From Ridgeia piscesae (lineage: Eukaryota; Annelida; Polychaeta; Sabellida; Siboglinidae): a DNA stretch of 64,000 nt. The stretch lies in assembly GCA_025642075.2 (NCBI GenBank), contig JAODUO010000054.1:608501-672500 (forward strand), read 5' to 3'. The position numbers were made by a program, and so were the translations under genes. This document shows, one piece after another, positions 41,894 through 54,898 of this stretch (positions within the stretch are counted from its first letter, which is position 1; every line of letters starts with the position of its first letter). The notes under the pieces are model-generated. The model was not told where the DNA came from and did no database searches. It saw nothing but the letters and a program-made list of their open reading frames with translations.

Positions 41894-43397
41894 GGCGCGG
41901 GCAGTGTAGTGGTTAGCGCATCCGACTAGCATTCTAGATTTCACGCTGTATGATTGATCATAGCTGATATAATGAAGATAGTTTAGACTTCGAATCATTT
42001 CCTCGGAACCCTTTCAGATTGTGCATTTGGGGTTTAGGGATGTCCCCCTATTGTATGAGTTTTTTGTTTCTGCCGAATGTGCTCTAATTGTATTAAGAAG
42101 TAAATTGCGAGGATACAGTGCAAAGCAGACAATAATACCAGTAAAGCGTGCACCATAACACCATCACCTTGTGAGCGAGCTTCTGTTGCACTAGGGCAAC
42201 TTCGATACATTAATTGTAGTATTACAAAATAAGAATGTGAAGATATGATGTTATAATGCAGCACATGCCAGGCAATTTTTACAACAAGAGGGCGACATCG
42301 CACCGCGGAATGAACCTTAACATTGACATGCGTAAGCACCATTCTCGCGAATAACCCACTCAATACAGTTATATTCCTTTATACACCAAGCAGAACGCAC
42401 TACCACTGGAAACAGTATGCCAAGGAACCAGCATGCAAGGGCAATCATAAGCCAGGCGCTTTGGTACGCTATTACTCACATAATATAAATCACATAATAC
42501 ACGTTTGATTGATCTTCCTTGTGAAACAAATGCAAGATCATTCGATGTCGCAATCACACTCTCATTAGCGCGCAGAATTGTATCTAAGTAGTGACGGACC
42601 GGCTTCATTTTGAGGCAATGCCATGGAACCAATTGTATACGGCACAGTGATAAATGTCAACAGGACAGGTCATTGGCCATGTCGTGAGCGTTCTGCCGAC
42701 ACAAGGTTAATGTTAAAAGCTGCACATACCAATCATTGTGAACTGCCATACGAAAAAGAAAACTTCTTTAAGACTACACAGAAAACTAACGACAGTGTAT
42801 GTTACACTTGTGTGGGATGCACCACCTCTCTCGCGTCGTGTTCTGAGAGTTGAATTTGTCGAGCACATTTCGGAGTAAAATCGGAAAAACTGAAACAAAA
42901 GAGCAGACATATGGCAGGTTCAATATGAAAACGAAACCACAAAGGAACCAATAAGCAGTGGTCGCATTAAAATCATTGGCATAGAGCTACATAAATTGTA
43001 CGCACTACAAAGATTACTACATTACAGAGTAAATCATGATGTGAACGAACGTCTTTTATCGCCATGCCTTACATATTTCGATGTGTTTTTATTTGACATA
43101 TCAAGATCGCAGAGAGTAGACTGCAACACACTTTGATGAACGGAACTTCTATCGTCGAGTATAGTATTATGAAGGTCAGCGGTACTAATGTTCAGTTTAA
43201 ATATTGGCCAAACTTCTACTTTCATAGGCCTAGATGGAAAGCTTGAGAAATTGAAAACTAATCGAACAGTGGTATGCGCCATGTACATTGCGTTGTGCAC
43301 GAGGACAAGAATATGAATGCTGTGCAATTTCCTACTAGAATTCTGCATTTGTGTTGTCCACCTGAATTATTCCTACTTTTCAAACTTCAATACACGA
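41894..43397. repeat. Composite unit with deletion after the tRNA-like head
   Basis: The tRNA-like head breaks after GCATCCGACTAGCAT and joins directly to the AGATTTCACGCTGTATG region, losing the promoter-like block and PGP frame (about 950 bp). Confidence 0.8.
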
Positions 43398-45856
43398 GGC
43401 GCGGGCAGTGTAGTGGTTAGCGCATCCGACTGGCACGCCGGGTTTAATACCCAGACGCAGCAAGCGTGTTATATTTGGTATATAAATCAATAGACATAGA
43501 CTGACATTGTTGAACTATGCGGCTGGCGGTGCAATGCTATGCGCCACGGACATTGGCATGTAACTACATAAAACGTTCCCGAATGTCGCACAGGCCGCTA
43601 TACCATGATACACCGGTAGACATATGTGTGTACCAAAGGGTTAAATACGCTAACGCAAACTTAGACCTCGGAGGAAAGAAAGATAAGACGAAAGAAAGTG
43701 TTACCCACATTTCTTTTAGATCATCGATGTGGCTATCTTGAAATCTGACGTCGCATAGAAACGAAGATGGCGCGTCTGCCGTATTGTAATGAAGTCATAG
43801 CAAGTGTGTCGTCTTCCGGGTTGGCGCCATTACTACCGCGCGCAGCCGAACGCTGGCAAGTGATGCCATGCAGTTTCCTTAGTATAAGCTGCAAATCATC
43901 GCTGTGGGATTAATGACTTCGACGCCAATGGGGTAAAGGATTGCGGGCATGTGTATGAACTGAGCATACTGATTTCAACGTCGTTAGTCACCGTACACAT
44001 TATAACAATCTTTTTATTGTGCTTTTTTCAGGTGTATTCGCGTGGCCATGATGCAGACCAGTCTAAGGTTAACGACTTCTGGTAATATCACTGAATGTCC
44101 GGGCCCAAAGTTGTGAAGATGGCGACGTCGGACAACCATTTGACAGTGCGTGAAGCCTTGCTTTTATCGAGTACAGCCCCTTCGTGCAGTGTAACGTGTT
44201 GATTGTATTGACAATGTAAGCCGATAACCAGAAAACTCAAAGATAGCTTGGCACAGATACATGTATAATAACAAGTGCGTGTGGACATTCGTTTTAATGA
44301 TACAGTTCTCATTAACTCAAGAAAACAATCGAAAAGGTTTAGCTAGAGGCATGCTCTACCTAGCTTTCACGCTATGTGATTGATCATAGCTGATATAATG
44401 AAGATAGTTTAGACTTCGAATCATTTCCTCGCAACCCTTTCAGATTGTGCATTTTGGGGTGTAGGGATGTCTCCCTATTGTATATGTGTTTTTGTTTTAC
44501 CGAATGTGCTTTAATTGTATTAAGAAATAAATTGCGTGGATACAGTGCAAAGCAGACAATAATACCAGCAAAGGGTGCATCATAACACCATCACCTTGTG
44601 AGCGAGCTTCTGATGCACTAGGGCAACTTCGATACATTAATTGTAGTATTACAAAATAAGAATGTGAAGACATGATCTTAAAATGCAGCACATGCCAGGC
44701 AATTTTACAACAAGAGGGCGACATCGCACCGCGGAATGTACCTTAACATTGACATGCGTATGCACCATTCTCGCGAATATCACACATATTCTCGTACGCA
44801 CACGTACACCCACTCAATACAATTATATTTCTTTGCTATTACGCCAAGCAGAACGCACTACCACTGGAAACAGTATGCCAAGGAACCAGCATGCAAGAGC
44901 AATCGTCAGCCAGGCGCTTTGCTATGCTAATACTCATATAATATAAATCACATAATACACATTTGATTGATCTTCGTCGTGAAGCTAATGCAAGATCATT
45001 CGATGTTTTGAGATCATTATTTGTCGCAAACACACGCTCATCAGCGCGCAGAATTGTATCTATGTAGTGACAGAGATCGGTTTCATTTTGAGGCAGTTCC
45101 ATGGAACCAATAGTATACGACAATAAATGCCAACAGGACAGGTCATTGGCTGTGTCAAGAGCGTTCTGCCGAGAAACGGGTAACGTTAAAAGCTGCACAT
45201 ACCAATCATTGTGAACTGCCATACGAAAAATAAAACTTTTTTCAGACTACACAGAAAACTAACGACAGTGTATGTTACACTTGTGTGGAATGCACCACCT
45301 CTCTCGCGTCGTGTTCTGAGAGCTGAATTTGTCGAGCACACTTCGGAGTAAAATCGGAAAACCTGAAACGAAACAGCAGACATATGGCAAGTTCAATATG
45401 AAAACGAAAGGTACCAATAAGCAATTGCCGTATTAAAATCATTGGCATTGAGCTACATAAATTGTACGCACTACAAAGATTATTACATTACAGAGTAAAT
45501 CATGATGTGAACGAACGTCTTTTATCGCCACGCCTTACATATTTCGATGTGTTTTTATTTGACATATCAAGATCGGTAGAGTGCCAACACTTTAATGAAC
45601 GGAACTTCTATCGTCGAATATAGTATTATGAAGGTCAGCGGTATTAATTTTATGTTTAAATATTGGCCAAACTTCTACTTTCATTGGCCTAGATGGAAAG
45701 CTTGAGAAATTGAAAACTAATCGAACAGTGGTATGCGCCATGTACATTGCGTTGTGCACGAGGACAAGAATAAGAATGCTGTGCAATTTCCTACTAGAAT
45801 TCTGCACTTGTGTTGTCCACCTCAATTGTTCCTACTTTTCAAACTTCAATACACGA
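43398..45856. repeat. 2.46-kb composite unit, full copy
   Basis: Full order present. The TGACGTCA motif is mutated here (TGAAGTCA near 43790). PGP frame near 44048. Confidence 0.85.
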
Positions 45857-46194
45857 GCCGCGGGCAGTGTAGTGGTTAGCGCATCCGACTGGCACGTCGG
45901 CGGCCCGGTTTAATACCCAGAGCAGCAAGCGTGTTATATTTGATTTATACATCAATAGACAGAGACTGACATTGTTGAACTGTGCGGCTGGCGGTGCAAT
46001 GCTATCCGCCACGCACATCGGCATGCCTCCTGCATAAAACTTATCCGAATGTCGCACAGGGCGCTATACCATTATACGACGGTAGACATATGTGTGAACC
46101 GATAGGTTAAATACGCTAACGCAAGTTTAGACCTCGGAGGAAAGAAAGATAAGACGAAAGAATGTCGTACCAACATTTCTTTTAGATGATCGAT

Positions 46195-46320
46195 GTCGCC
46201 ATCTTGAAATCCGAGGTCGCTTAGAAACGAAGATGGCGCGTCTGCCGTATTGTCTTGACGTCACAGTAGTGTGTCGTCTTCCGGGTTGGCGCCATTATTA
46301 CGGCGCGCAGCCCAACGCTG
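46195..46320 (+). promoter_or_regulatory. Promoter-like CpG-rich block of the composite unit
   Basis: In about 110 bp this block holds AAGATGGCG (YY1-like), TGACGTCA (a perfect CRE palindrome), CTTCCGGGT (ETS-like) and TTGGCGCCA (E2F-like), in a CpG-rich stretch within AT-rich DNA. The same set recurs near 48300-48420, 50240-50360 and 51360-51480. It lies about 250 bp upstream of the PGP frame. Promoter function is inferred from motif content only. Confidence 0.45.
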
Positions 46321-46513
46321 GCAAGCGATGACATGCAGTTCCCATAGTGTAAAATGCACAGCATCGCTGTGTGATTTTTGACTTCGACGCCAATGAGGTA
46401 AAGGAATGCGGGCATGTGTAAGAACTGAGCATACTGATTTCAACGTCGTTAGTCACCGTACACATTATAACACTCTTTTTATTGTGCTTTTTTTCAGGTG
46501 TCTTCGCGTGGCG

Positions 46514-46609
46514 ATGATGCAGACCTGTCTAAGGTTAACGACTTCTGGTAACATCACTGAACGTCCGGGCCCAAAGTTGCGAAGATGGCGACGCCGGACA
46601 ACTACTTGA
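46514..46609 (+). pseudogene. Retroelement-like N-terminal fragment ending in a PGP motif
   Basis: A 31-codon frame reading MMQTCLRLTTSGNITERPGP then a basic tail and stop, just after TTTTTTTCAG. The shape LxxSGxIxxxPGP resembles the N-terminus of CR1/L2-type retrotransposon ORFs (LLLSGDVExNPGP, a 2A-like sequence). The Asn of NPGP is Arg here, so 2A-like function is unlikely. Copies occur near 40090, 44048, 48613 and 51668, and an older version near 35310 reads SGSITDQPGP. Confidence 0.45.
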
Positions 46610-47953
46610 CAGTGCGTGAAGCCTTGCTTTTATCGAGTATAGCCCCTTCGTGCAGTGTAACGTGTTGATTTTATTGACAATGAAAGCCGATAACCAGGAA
46701 ACTCAAACATAGCTTGGCACAGATACATGTATAATAACAAGTGCGAGTGGACATTCGTTGTAATGATACAGTTCTCATTAACTCGAGAAAACAATCGAAA
46801 CGGTTTAGTTAGAGGCATGCTCGACCTAGCTTTCACGCTGTATGATTGATCATAGCTGATATAATGAAGATAATTTAGACTTCGAATCATTTCCTCGCAA
46901 CCCTTTCAGATTGTGCTTTTTGGGGTGTAGGGATGTCCCCCTATTGTATGTGTTTTTTTGCTTCTACCGAATGTGCTCTAATTGTATTAAGAAGTAAATT
47001 GCGTGGACACAGTGCAAAGCAGACAACTATACCAGTAAAGGGTGCATCATAACACCATCATCTAGTCAGCGAGCTTCTGTTGCACTAGGGCAACTTCGAT
47101 AGATTAATTGTAGTATTTCAAAATAAGAATGTGAAGACATGATCTTAAAATGCAGCACATGCCAGGCAAGTTTTACAACAAGAGGGCGGCATCGCACCGC
47201 AGAATGTACGTTAACATTGACTTGTGTAAGCACCATTCGCGCGAATATCACACACAATCTCGTACGCACACATACTCCCACTCAATACAGTTATATTTCT
47301 TTGCTATTACGCCAAGCAGAACGCACTACCACTGGAAACAGTATGCCAAGGAACCAGCATGCAAGGGCAATCGTCAGCCAGGCGCTTTGCTATGCTAATA
47401 CTCACATAATATAAATCACATAATACACATTTGATTGGTCTTCCTCGTGAAACAAATGCAACATCATTCGATGTTTTGAGACCATTATTTGTCGGAATCA
47501 CACTCTCATCAGCGCGCAGAATTGTATCTAAGTAGTGACGGAGACCGGCTTCATTTAGAGGCAATTCCATGGAACCAGTTAGTATACGACACAGTGATAA
47601 ATGCCAACAGGACAGGTCATTGGCCGTGTCATGAGCGTTCTGCCGAGAAACGGGTAAATTAATATCAAGATCGCAGAGTGCCAACACTTTAATCAACGGA
47701 ACTTCTATCGTTGAGTATAATATTATGAATGTCAGGGATATTAATGTTATGTTTAAATATTGGCTAAACTTCTACTTTCATTGGCCTAGATGGAAAGCTT
47801 GAGAAATTGAAAACTAATCGAACAGTGGTATGCGCCATGTACATTGCGTTGTGCACGAGGACAAGAATAAGAATGCTGTGCAATTTCCTACTAGAATTCT
47901 GCACTTGTGTTGTCCACCTCAATTGTTCCTACTTTTCAAACTTCAATACACGA

Positions 47954-49894
47954 GGCGCGGGCAGTGTAGTGGTTAGCGCATCCGAATGGCACGTCGGCGG
48001 CCCGGATTTAATACCCAGACGCAGCAAGCGTGTTATATTTGATATTATACATCAATAGACAGAGACTGACATTGTTGAACTGTACGGCTGGCGGTGCAAT
48101 GCTATCCGCCACGCACATCGGCATGCCTCCTGCATAAAACTTATCCGAATGTCGCACAGGGCGCTATACCATTATACGACGGTAGACATATGTGTGAACC
48201 GATAGGTTAAATACGCTAACGCAAGTTTAGACCTCGGAGGAAAGAAAGATAAGACGAAAGAATGTCGTACCAACATTTCTTTTAGATGATCGATGTCGCC
48301 ATCTTGAAATCCGAGGTCGCTTAGAAACGAAGATGGCGCGTCTGCCGTATTGTCTTGACGTCACAGTAGTGTGTCGTCTTCCGGGTTGGCGCCATTACTA
48401 CGGCGCGCAGCCGAACGCTGGCAAGTGATGTCATGCAGTTTCCTTAGTGTAAACTGCACAGCATCGCTGTGGGATTTTTGACTTCGACGCCAATGGGGTA
48501 AAGGAATGCGGGCATGTGTAAGAACTGAGCATACTGATTTCAACGTCGTTAGTCACCGTACACATTATAACACTCTTTTTATTGTGCTTTTTTCAGGTGT
48601 CTTCGCGTGGCGATGATGCAGACCAGTCTAAGGTTAACGACTTCTGGTAACATCACTGAACGTCCGGGCCCAAAGTTGCGAAGATGGCGACGCCGGACAA
48701 CTACTTGACAGTGCGTGAAGCCTTGCTTTTATCGAGTATAGCCCCTTCGTGCAGTGTAACGTGTTGATTTTATTGACAATGAAAGCCGATAACCAGGAAA
48801 CTCAAACATAGCTTGGCACAGATACATGTATAATAACAAGTGCGAGTGGACATTAGTTTTAATGATACAGTTCTCACAAACTCGAGAAAACAACCGGAAC
48901 TGTTTACAAGAGGCTGTCTCTACGTAGCTTTCACGCTATGTGATTGATCAGAGGTGATATAATGAAGTTGGTTTAGACTTCGGATCATGTCCTCGCTATC
49001 CTTCCAGATGGTGCATTTTAGTGTCAAGGGATGTCCCCCTATTGTATGTGTTTTTTTGTTTTATCGAATGTGGTATAATTGTATTCAGAAGTAAATTGCG
49101 TGGATACTATGCAAAGCAGCCAACTATACCTTGAGAGGGGGCACCGTAACACCGCCACCTTGTGAGTGAGCTTCTGTTGCACTAGGGCAACTTCGATACA
49201 TTAATTGTAGTTTTTCAAAATAAGAATGTGAAGACATGATCTTAAAATGCAGCACATGCCAGGCAATTTTTACAACAAGAGGGCGGCATCGCACCGCAGA
49301 ATGTACGTTAACATTGACTTGCGTAAGCACCATTCGCGCGAATATCACACACAATCTCGTACGCACACATACTCCCACTCAATACAGTTATATTTCTTTG
49401 CTCGGAGGAAAGAAAGATAAGACGAAAGAATGTGGTACCCACATTTCTTTTAGATGTTTGATGTCGCCATCTTGAAATCCGAGGTCGCTTAGAAACGAAG
49501 ATGGCGCGTCTGCCGTATTGTTTGACGTCACATAGTGTGTCGTCTTCCGGGGTGGCGCCATTACTACGGCGCGCAGCCGAACGCTGGCAAGTGATGCACG
49601 CAGTTTCCTTAGTGTAAATGCAAGACGCTGGGGATTTTTTTCAGCCAAGGGGTAAAAAAATCCATTTAAAACTAATACATTTAAGTCTTCCCGTAACAAT
49701 AACATCTTTTTTTGGCTTTTTTCATTCTTTGCGGGCGATGATCAAAGTCAAGGTTAAGACTTCTGGAACATATAACGCCGGGCCCAAAGTTGCGGATGGC
49801 GCGCCGGAAACTATTACAGTGCAATTTCCTACTAGAATTCTGCACTTGTGTTGTCCACCATAATTGTTCCTACTTTTCAAACTTCAATACACGA
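47954..49894. repeat. 1.94-kb rearranged composite unit
   Basis: Begins normally, including TGACGTCA at 48356-48363 and the PGP frame near 48613. Near 49400 it jumps back to the GGAGGAAAGAAAGATAAGAC block, and at 49600-49830 it is full of small deletions relative to sister copies. Confidence 0.8.
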
Positions 49895-51008
49895 GGGCGG
49901 GCAGTGTAGTGGTTAGCGCATCCGACTGGCACGTCGGCGGCCCGGGTTTAATACCCAGAGGCAGCAAGCGTGTTATATTTGATATTATACATCAATAGAC
50001 AGAGACTGACATTGTTGAACTGTACGGCTGGCGGTGCAATGCTATCCGCCACGCACATCGGCATGCCTCCTGCATAAAACTTATCCGAATGTCGCACAGG
50101 GCGCTATACCATTATTCGACGGTAGACATATGTGTGAACCGATAGGTTAAATACGCTAACGCAAGTTTAGACCTCGGAGGAAAGAAAGATAAGACGAAAG
50201 AATGTGGTACCCACATTTCTTTTAGATGATCGATGTCGCCATCTTGAAATCCGAGGTCGCTTAGAAACGAAGATGGCGCGTCTGCCGTATTGTCTTGACG
50301 TCACAGTAGTGTGTCGTCTTCCGGGTTGGCGCCATTACTACGGCGCGCAGCCGAACGCTGGCAAGTGATGCCACGCAGTTTCCTTAGTGTAAAATGCCAA
50401 GGAACCAGCATGCAAGGGCAATCGTCAGCCAGGCGCTTTGCTATGCTAATACTCACATAACATAAATCACATAATACACATTTGATTGATCTTCCTCGTA
50501 AAACAAATGCAACATCATTCGATGTTTTGAGACCATTATTTGTCGCAAACACACTCTCATCAGCGCCCAGAATTGTATCTAAGTAGTGACGGAGACCGGC
50601 TTCATTTAGAGGCAATTGCATGGAACCATAGTATACGACACAGTGATAAATGCCAACAGGACAGGTCACTGGCCGTGTCATGATCGTTCTGCCGAGAAAC
50701 GGGTAAATTAATATCAAGATCGCAGAGAGTAGAGTGCCAACACTTTAATGAACGGAACTTCTATCGTTGAATATAATATTATGAAGTTCAGGGATATTAA
50801 TGTTATGTTTAAATATTGGCCAAACTTCTACTTTCATTGGCCTAGATCGAAAGCTTGAGAAATTGAAAACTAATCGAACAGTGGTATGCGCCATGTACAT
50901 TGCGTTGTGCACGAGGACAAAATATGAATGCTGTGCAATTTCCTACTAGAATTCTGCACTTGTGTTGTCCACCTCAATTGTTCCTACTTTTCAAACTTCA
51001 ATACACGA
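49895..51008. repeat. 1.11-kb composite unit with large internal deletion
   Basis: Near 50395 the promoter-like block (TGACGTCA at 50296-50303) joins directly to the AACCAGCATGCAAGGGC part; the PGP frame is lost. Confidence 0.82.
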
Positions 51009-52600
51009 GGTGCGGGCAGTGTAGTGGTTAGCGCATCCGACTGGCACGTCGGCGGCCCGGGTTTAATACCCAGAGGCAGCAAGCGTGTTATATTTGATAT
51101 TATACATCAATAGACAGAGACTGACATTGTTGAACTGTACGGCTGGCGGTGCAATGCTATCCGCCACTCACATCGGCATGCCTCCTGCATAAAACTTATC
51201 CGAATGTCGCACAGGGCGCTATACAATTATACGACGGTAGACATATGTGTGAACCGATAGGTTAAATACGCTAACGCAAGTTTAGACCTCGGAGGAAAGA
51301 AAGATAAGACGAAAGAATGTGGTACCCACATTTCTTTTAGATGATCGATGTTACCGTCATGAAATCCGAGGTCGCTTAGAAACGAAGATGGCGCATCTGC
51401 CGTATTGTCTTGACGTCACAGTAGTGTGTCGTCTTCCGGGTTGGCGCCATTACTACGGCGCGCTGCCGAACGCTGGCAAGTGATGCCACGCAGTTCCCTT
51501 AGTGTAAACTGCACAGCATCGCTGTGGGATTTTTGACTTCGACGCCAATGGGGTAAAGGAATGCGGGCATGTGTAAGAACTGAGCATACTGATTTCAACG
51601 TCGTTAGTCACCGTACACATTATAACACTCTTTTTATTGTGCTTTTTTCAGGTGTCTTCGCGTGGCGATGATGCAGACCAGTCTAAGGTTAACGACTTCT
51701 GGTAACATCACTGAACGTCCGGGCCCAAAGTTGTGAAGATGGCGACGTCGGACAACCATTTGACAGTGCGTGAAGCCTTGCTTTTATCGAGTACAGCCCC
51801 TTCGTGCAGTGTAACGTGTTGATTTTATTGACAATGTAAGCCGATAACCAGGAAACTCAAAGATAGCTTGGCACAGATACATGTATCATAACAAGTGCGA
51901 GGGATATTCGTTTTAATGATAAAGTTCTCATAAACTCGAGAAAACAATGGAAACGGTTTAGCTAGAGGCATGCTCTACCTAGCTTTCACGCTATGTGATT
52001 TGTCATAGCTGATATAATGAAGATAGTTTAGACTTGGAATCATATCCTCGCAATCCTTTCAGGTTGTGCTTTTTGGGGTCTAGGGATGTCTCCCTATTGT
52101 ATGTGTGTTTTTGTTTCTACCGAATGTGCTCTAATTGTATTAAGAAGTAAATTGCGTGGATACAGTGGAAAGCAGACAACTATACCAGTAAAGGATGCAC
52201 TTGTGAGCGAGTTTCTGTTGCACGAGGGCAACTTCGATACATTAATTGTAGTATTTCAAAATAAGAATGTGAAGACATGATCTTAAAACTACCACTGGAA
52301 GCAGTATGCCAAGGAACCAACATGCAAGGGCAACCATCAGCAAGTCGCTTTGCTATATGATTACTCACATAATATAAATCACATAATTCACATTTGATTG
52401 ATCTTCCTCGTGAAATAAATGCAAGTTCATACGATGTTTTGAGACCAATATTTGTCGCAATCACACTCTCATCAGCGCGCAGAAATGTATCTAAGTAGTG
52501 ACGGACCGGCTTCATTTTGAGGCAACGCCATGGAACCAATTGTATACGACACAGTGATAAATGCCAACAGGACAGGTCATTGGCCGCGTTATGAGCAGTA
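51009..52600. repeat. Last composite unit, incomplete
   Basis: tRNA-like head, TGACGTCA at 51411-51418 and PGP frame near 51668, with a small deletion near 52290. It ends near TTGGCCGCGTTATGAGC. Confidence 0.8.
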
Positions 52601-52910
52601 GTTATACGGGGGCTTTTGAGTCTCACTTAAATGTTCAAGATCACAGTTGCCTCGAAGGCTCTGAGTGGTCCACGTGACCAGATCATAAGATACGGAAGCC
52701 GCCACTTTGGTCATTACCTTAAGGGCAGAATGATTGCGACTTTTCTGATTGGTCCTTTTACGGTCGAAGTGTGTTGTGATTGGTTCGTGCGATCCCTGAC
52801 GACATCCGGTTATGCGACCGACAATATGAACCATTCCGACTACCAAGGTCAAGATGAGCGACAAAAGGGGATGCTAGAATTAATGGTTATCGACACCTCA
52901 ATTGCTATGA
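52601..52910. other. Spacer with partial repeats
   Basis: Includes a diverged copy (about 52690-52762) of the block GCCATTTTGGTCATTACGTT...TTTTCTGATTGGTCC that starts the following duplication. No gene recognised. Confidence 0.6.
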
Positions 52911-53656
52911 GTCGAGTCGTTTCATTGGTCAACTCGATGATCCGGAAACCGCCATTTTGGTCATTACGTTAAGGTCAGAATGATTGAGACTTTTCTGATT
53001 GGTCCAAGTTCTCGTGTCACTGCGTAAAATATAATGAGTCATGAGGAATATGTTTATGCGACGTTCTCGTGTAACTGCGCAAAAAAACCCGATCATGAGT
53101 CATGAGGAATGTGTTTATGCCACGTTCTTGAGTAACTGCGCAAAAGATCATGAGTCACGAGGAATGTGTTTACGCCACATTTTCGAATAACTGCGCAAAA
53201 GATCATGAGTCATATTGAATGTGTTTACGCCACATTCTCGAGTAACTGCGCAAAAGATCACGAGTCATGTGAAATGTGTTTACTTAAACATGGTAAGAAA
53301 ACGTATGCATTTACAGTCATCTTCGAAATGGAAACAACACTTACCAATGATGGTGTCCGACGCATTCGGTCGGGTTTTTAGCTCGGTCGAACACGGGTAT
53401 GCACAAAATAGGTTTTTTTCTGTGAAGTTCTTTTTTTTGGAAATGACATACTTGACCATGCGGTTTTATCATTACAGGAATGAATGTCCCCATTTAGACG
53501 TTTAGGATGCGGAAGGAGACGACGGTACAGACGCCGACACAGACGGTGAGATCGAGGTAATTAAGCGATTTGTTATAGATATAAAATGAATTAAGTTTAC
53601 AGAAGATCATTTGTCGTACTTGGGCGTAGGGTACTGCTGACATAATATTGTATGAA

Positions 53657-53688
<32 letters not shown>

Positions 53689-54152
53689 CGAGTGTGTATG
53701 TGTAAATATATCTATGTATGTGTGCATGCGCGTATTTGTGTGTGCTTGTGTATGTATATTACTGTGTATAATATGTGCACAGGTCGGCTCTCGTGTACAG
53801 AGGCCACAGGGCATTCCAGTCGTGCGTACGTGCGTGCATTCGTGCGTGTGTGTGTGGGTGTATTTGTGTGCGGGTGTGAGTATGTGTGCTTGTGTATGTA
53901 TATTACTGTATATAATATGTCCACAGGTCGGTTCTCGTGTACAGAGGCCACGGTGCGTTCCAGTAGCGTCAACAACTGACTGGTGTCGCGAACAGATGGC
54001 TCGGACCGTTCCCGTTTCCGTTCCGCCCACAACTAATGAGCGCCGCCCCGTTGGGTAGAGGTCATAAATCGTCCGAGACCGACCGGTGGTGACGTGGTGT
54101 CAACAAACGCCCCCACGGTGAGATCTTGGTCGGAGGAATGTGTGAATCTAGA
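52911..54152. repeat. 1.24-kb direct duplication, copy 1
   Basis: Runs from GTCGAGTCGTTTCATTGG to GTGTGAATCTAGA. It contains about five units of a 57-bp repeat (GAGTCATGAGGAATGTGTTT...TCTCGAGTAACTGCGCAAAA, 53016-53290), a CGCA microsatellite (53655-53690), and two copies of GTCGGCTCTCGTGTACAGAG. Small spliced exons are possible but I cannot support any. Confidence 0.92.
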
Positions 54153-54866
54153 GTCGAGTCGTTTCATTGGTCAACTCGATGATCCGGAAACCGCCATTTT
54201 GGTCATTACGTTAAGGTCAGAATGATTGAGACTTTTCTGATTGGTCCAAGTTCTCGTGTCACTGCGTAAAATATAATGAGTCATGAGGAATATGTTTATG
54301 CGACGTTCTCGTGTAACTGCGCAAAAAAACCCGATCATGAGTCATGAGGAATGTGTTTATGCCACGTTCTTGAGTAACTGCGCAAAAGATCATGAGTCAC
54401 GAGGAATGTGTTTACGCCACATTTTCGAATAACTGCGCAAAAGATCATGAGTCATATTGAATGGTTTAGCCACATTCTCGAGTAACTCGCAAAGATCACG
54501 ATTGTGAAATGTGTTTACTTAAACATGGTAAGAAAACTATGCATTTACAGTCATCTTCAAATGGAAACAACACCAATGTTGTCAGCATTCGTCGGGTTTT
54601 TGTCGTCGAACACGGGTGCACAAAAAGGTTTTTCTGTGATTCTTTTTTGGAAATGACATACTTGACCATGCGGTTTTATCATTACAGGAATGAATGTCCC
54701 CATTTAGACGTTTAGGATGCGGAAGGAGACGACGGTACAGACGCCGACACAGACGGTGAGATCGAGGTAATTAAGCGATTTGTTATAGATATAAAATGAA
54801 TTAAGTTTACAGAAGATCATTTGTCGTACTTGGGCGTAGGGTACTGCTGACATAATATTGTATGAA

Positions 54867-54898
<32 letters not shown>

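Larger units (their letters stand above)
45857..47953. repeat. 2.10-kb composite unit with internal deletion
   Basis: TGACGTCA at 46256-46263 and PGP frame at 46514-46609. A deletion near 47655 joins GAGAAACGGGTAA to ATCAAGATCGCAGAG. Confidence 0.85.
34749..52600. repeat. Array of a composite 2.45-kb repeat unit
   Basis: A long unit recurs head to tail. Its order: tRNA-like segment (GTAGTGGTTAGCGCATCCG); AGACAGAGACTGACATTGTT; a CpG-rich block with TGACGTCA; TTTTTTCAG|GTGTCTTCGCG; a short frame MMQTSLRLTTSGNITERPGP; then AT-rich spacer with ACATGCCAGGCAATTTTTAC, CAAGGAACCAGCATGCAAG and GTTGTGCACGAGGAC, back to the tRNA-like segment. Copies start near 34749 (diverged), 39454, 41894 (shortened), 43398, 45857, 47954 (rearranged), 49895 (shortened) and 51009 (cut). 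Full copies are 2440-2460 bp; shorter ones have internal deletions. I know of no named family. Confidence 0.88.

Noticed and set aside
53478..53545. Protamine-like Arg-rich mini-ORF (SPFRRLGCGRRRRYRRR) or acidic exon in the other frame
   Set aside because: Too short, and both readings come from one GA/CG-rich stretch; no conserved neighbour or splice partner could be shown.
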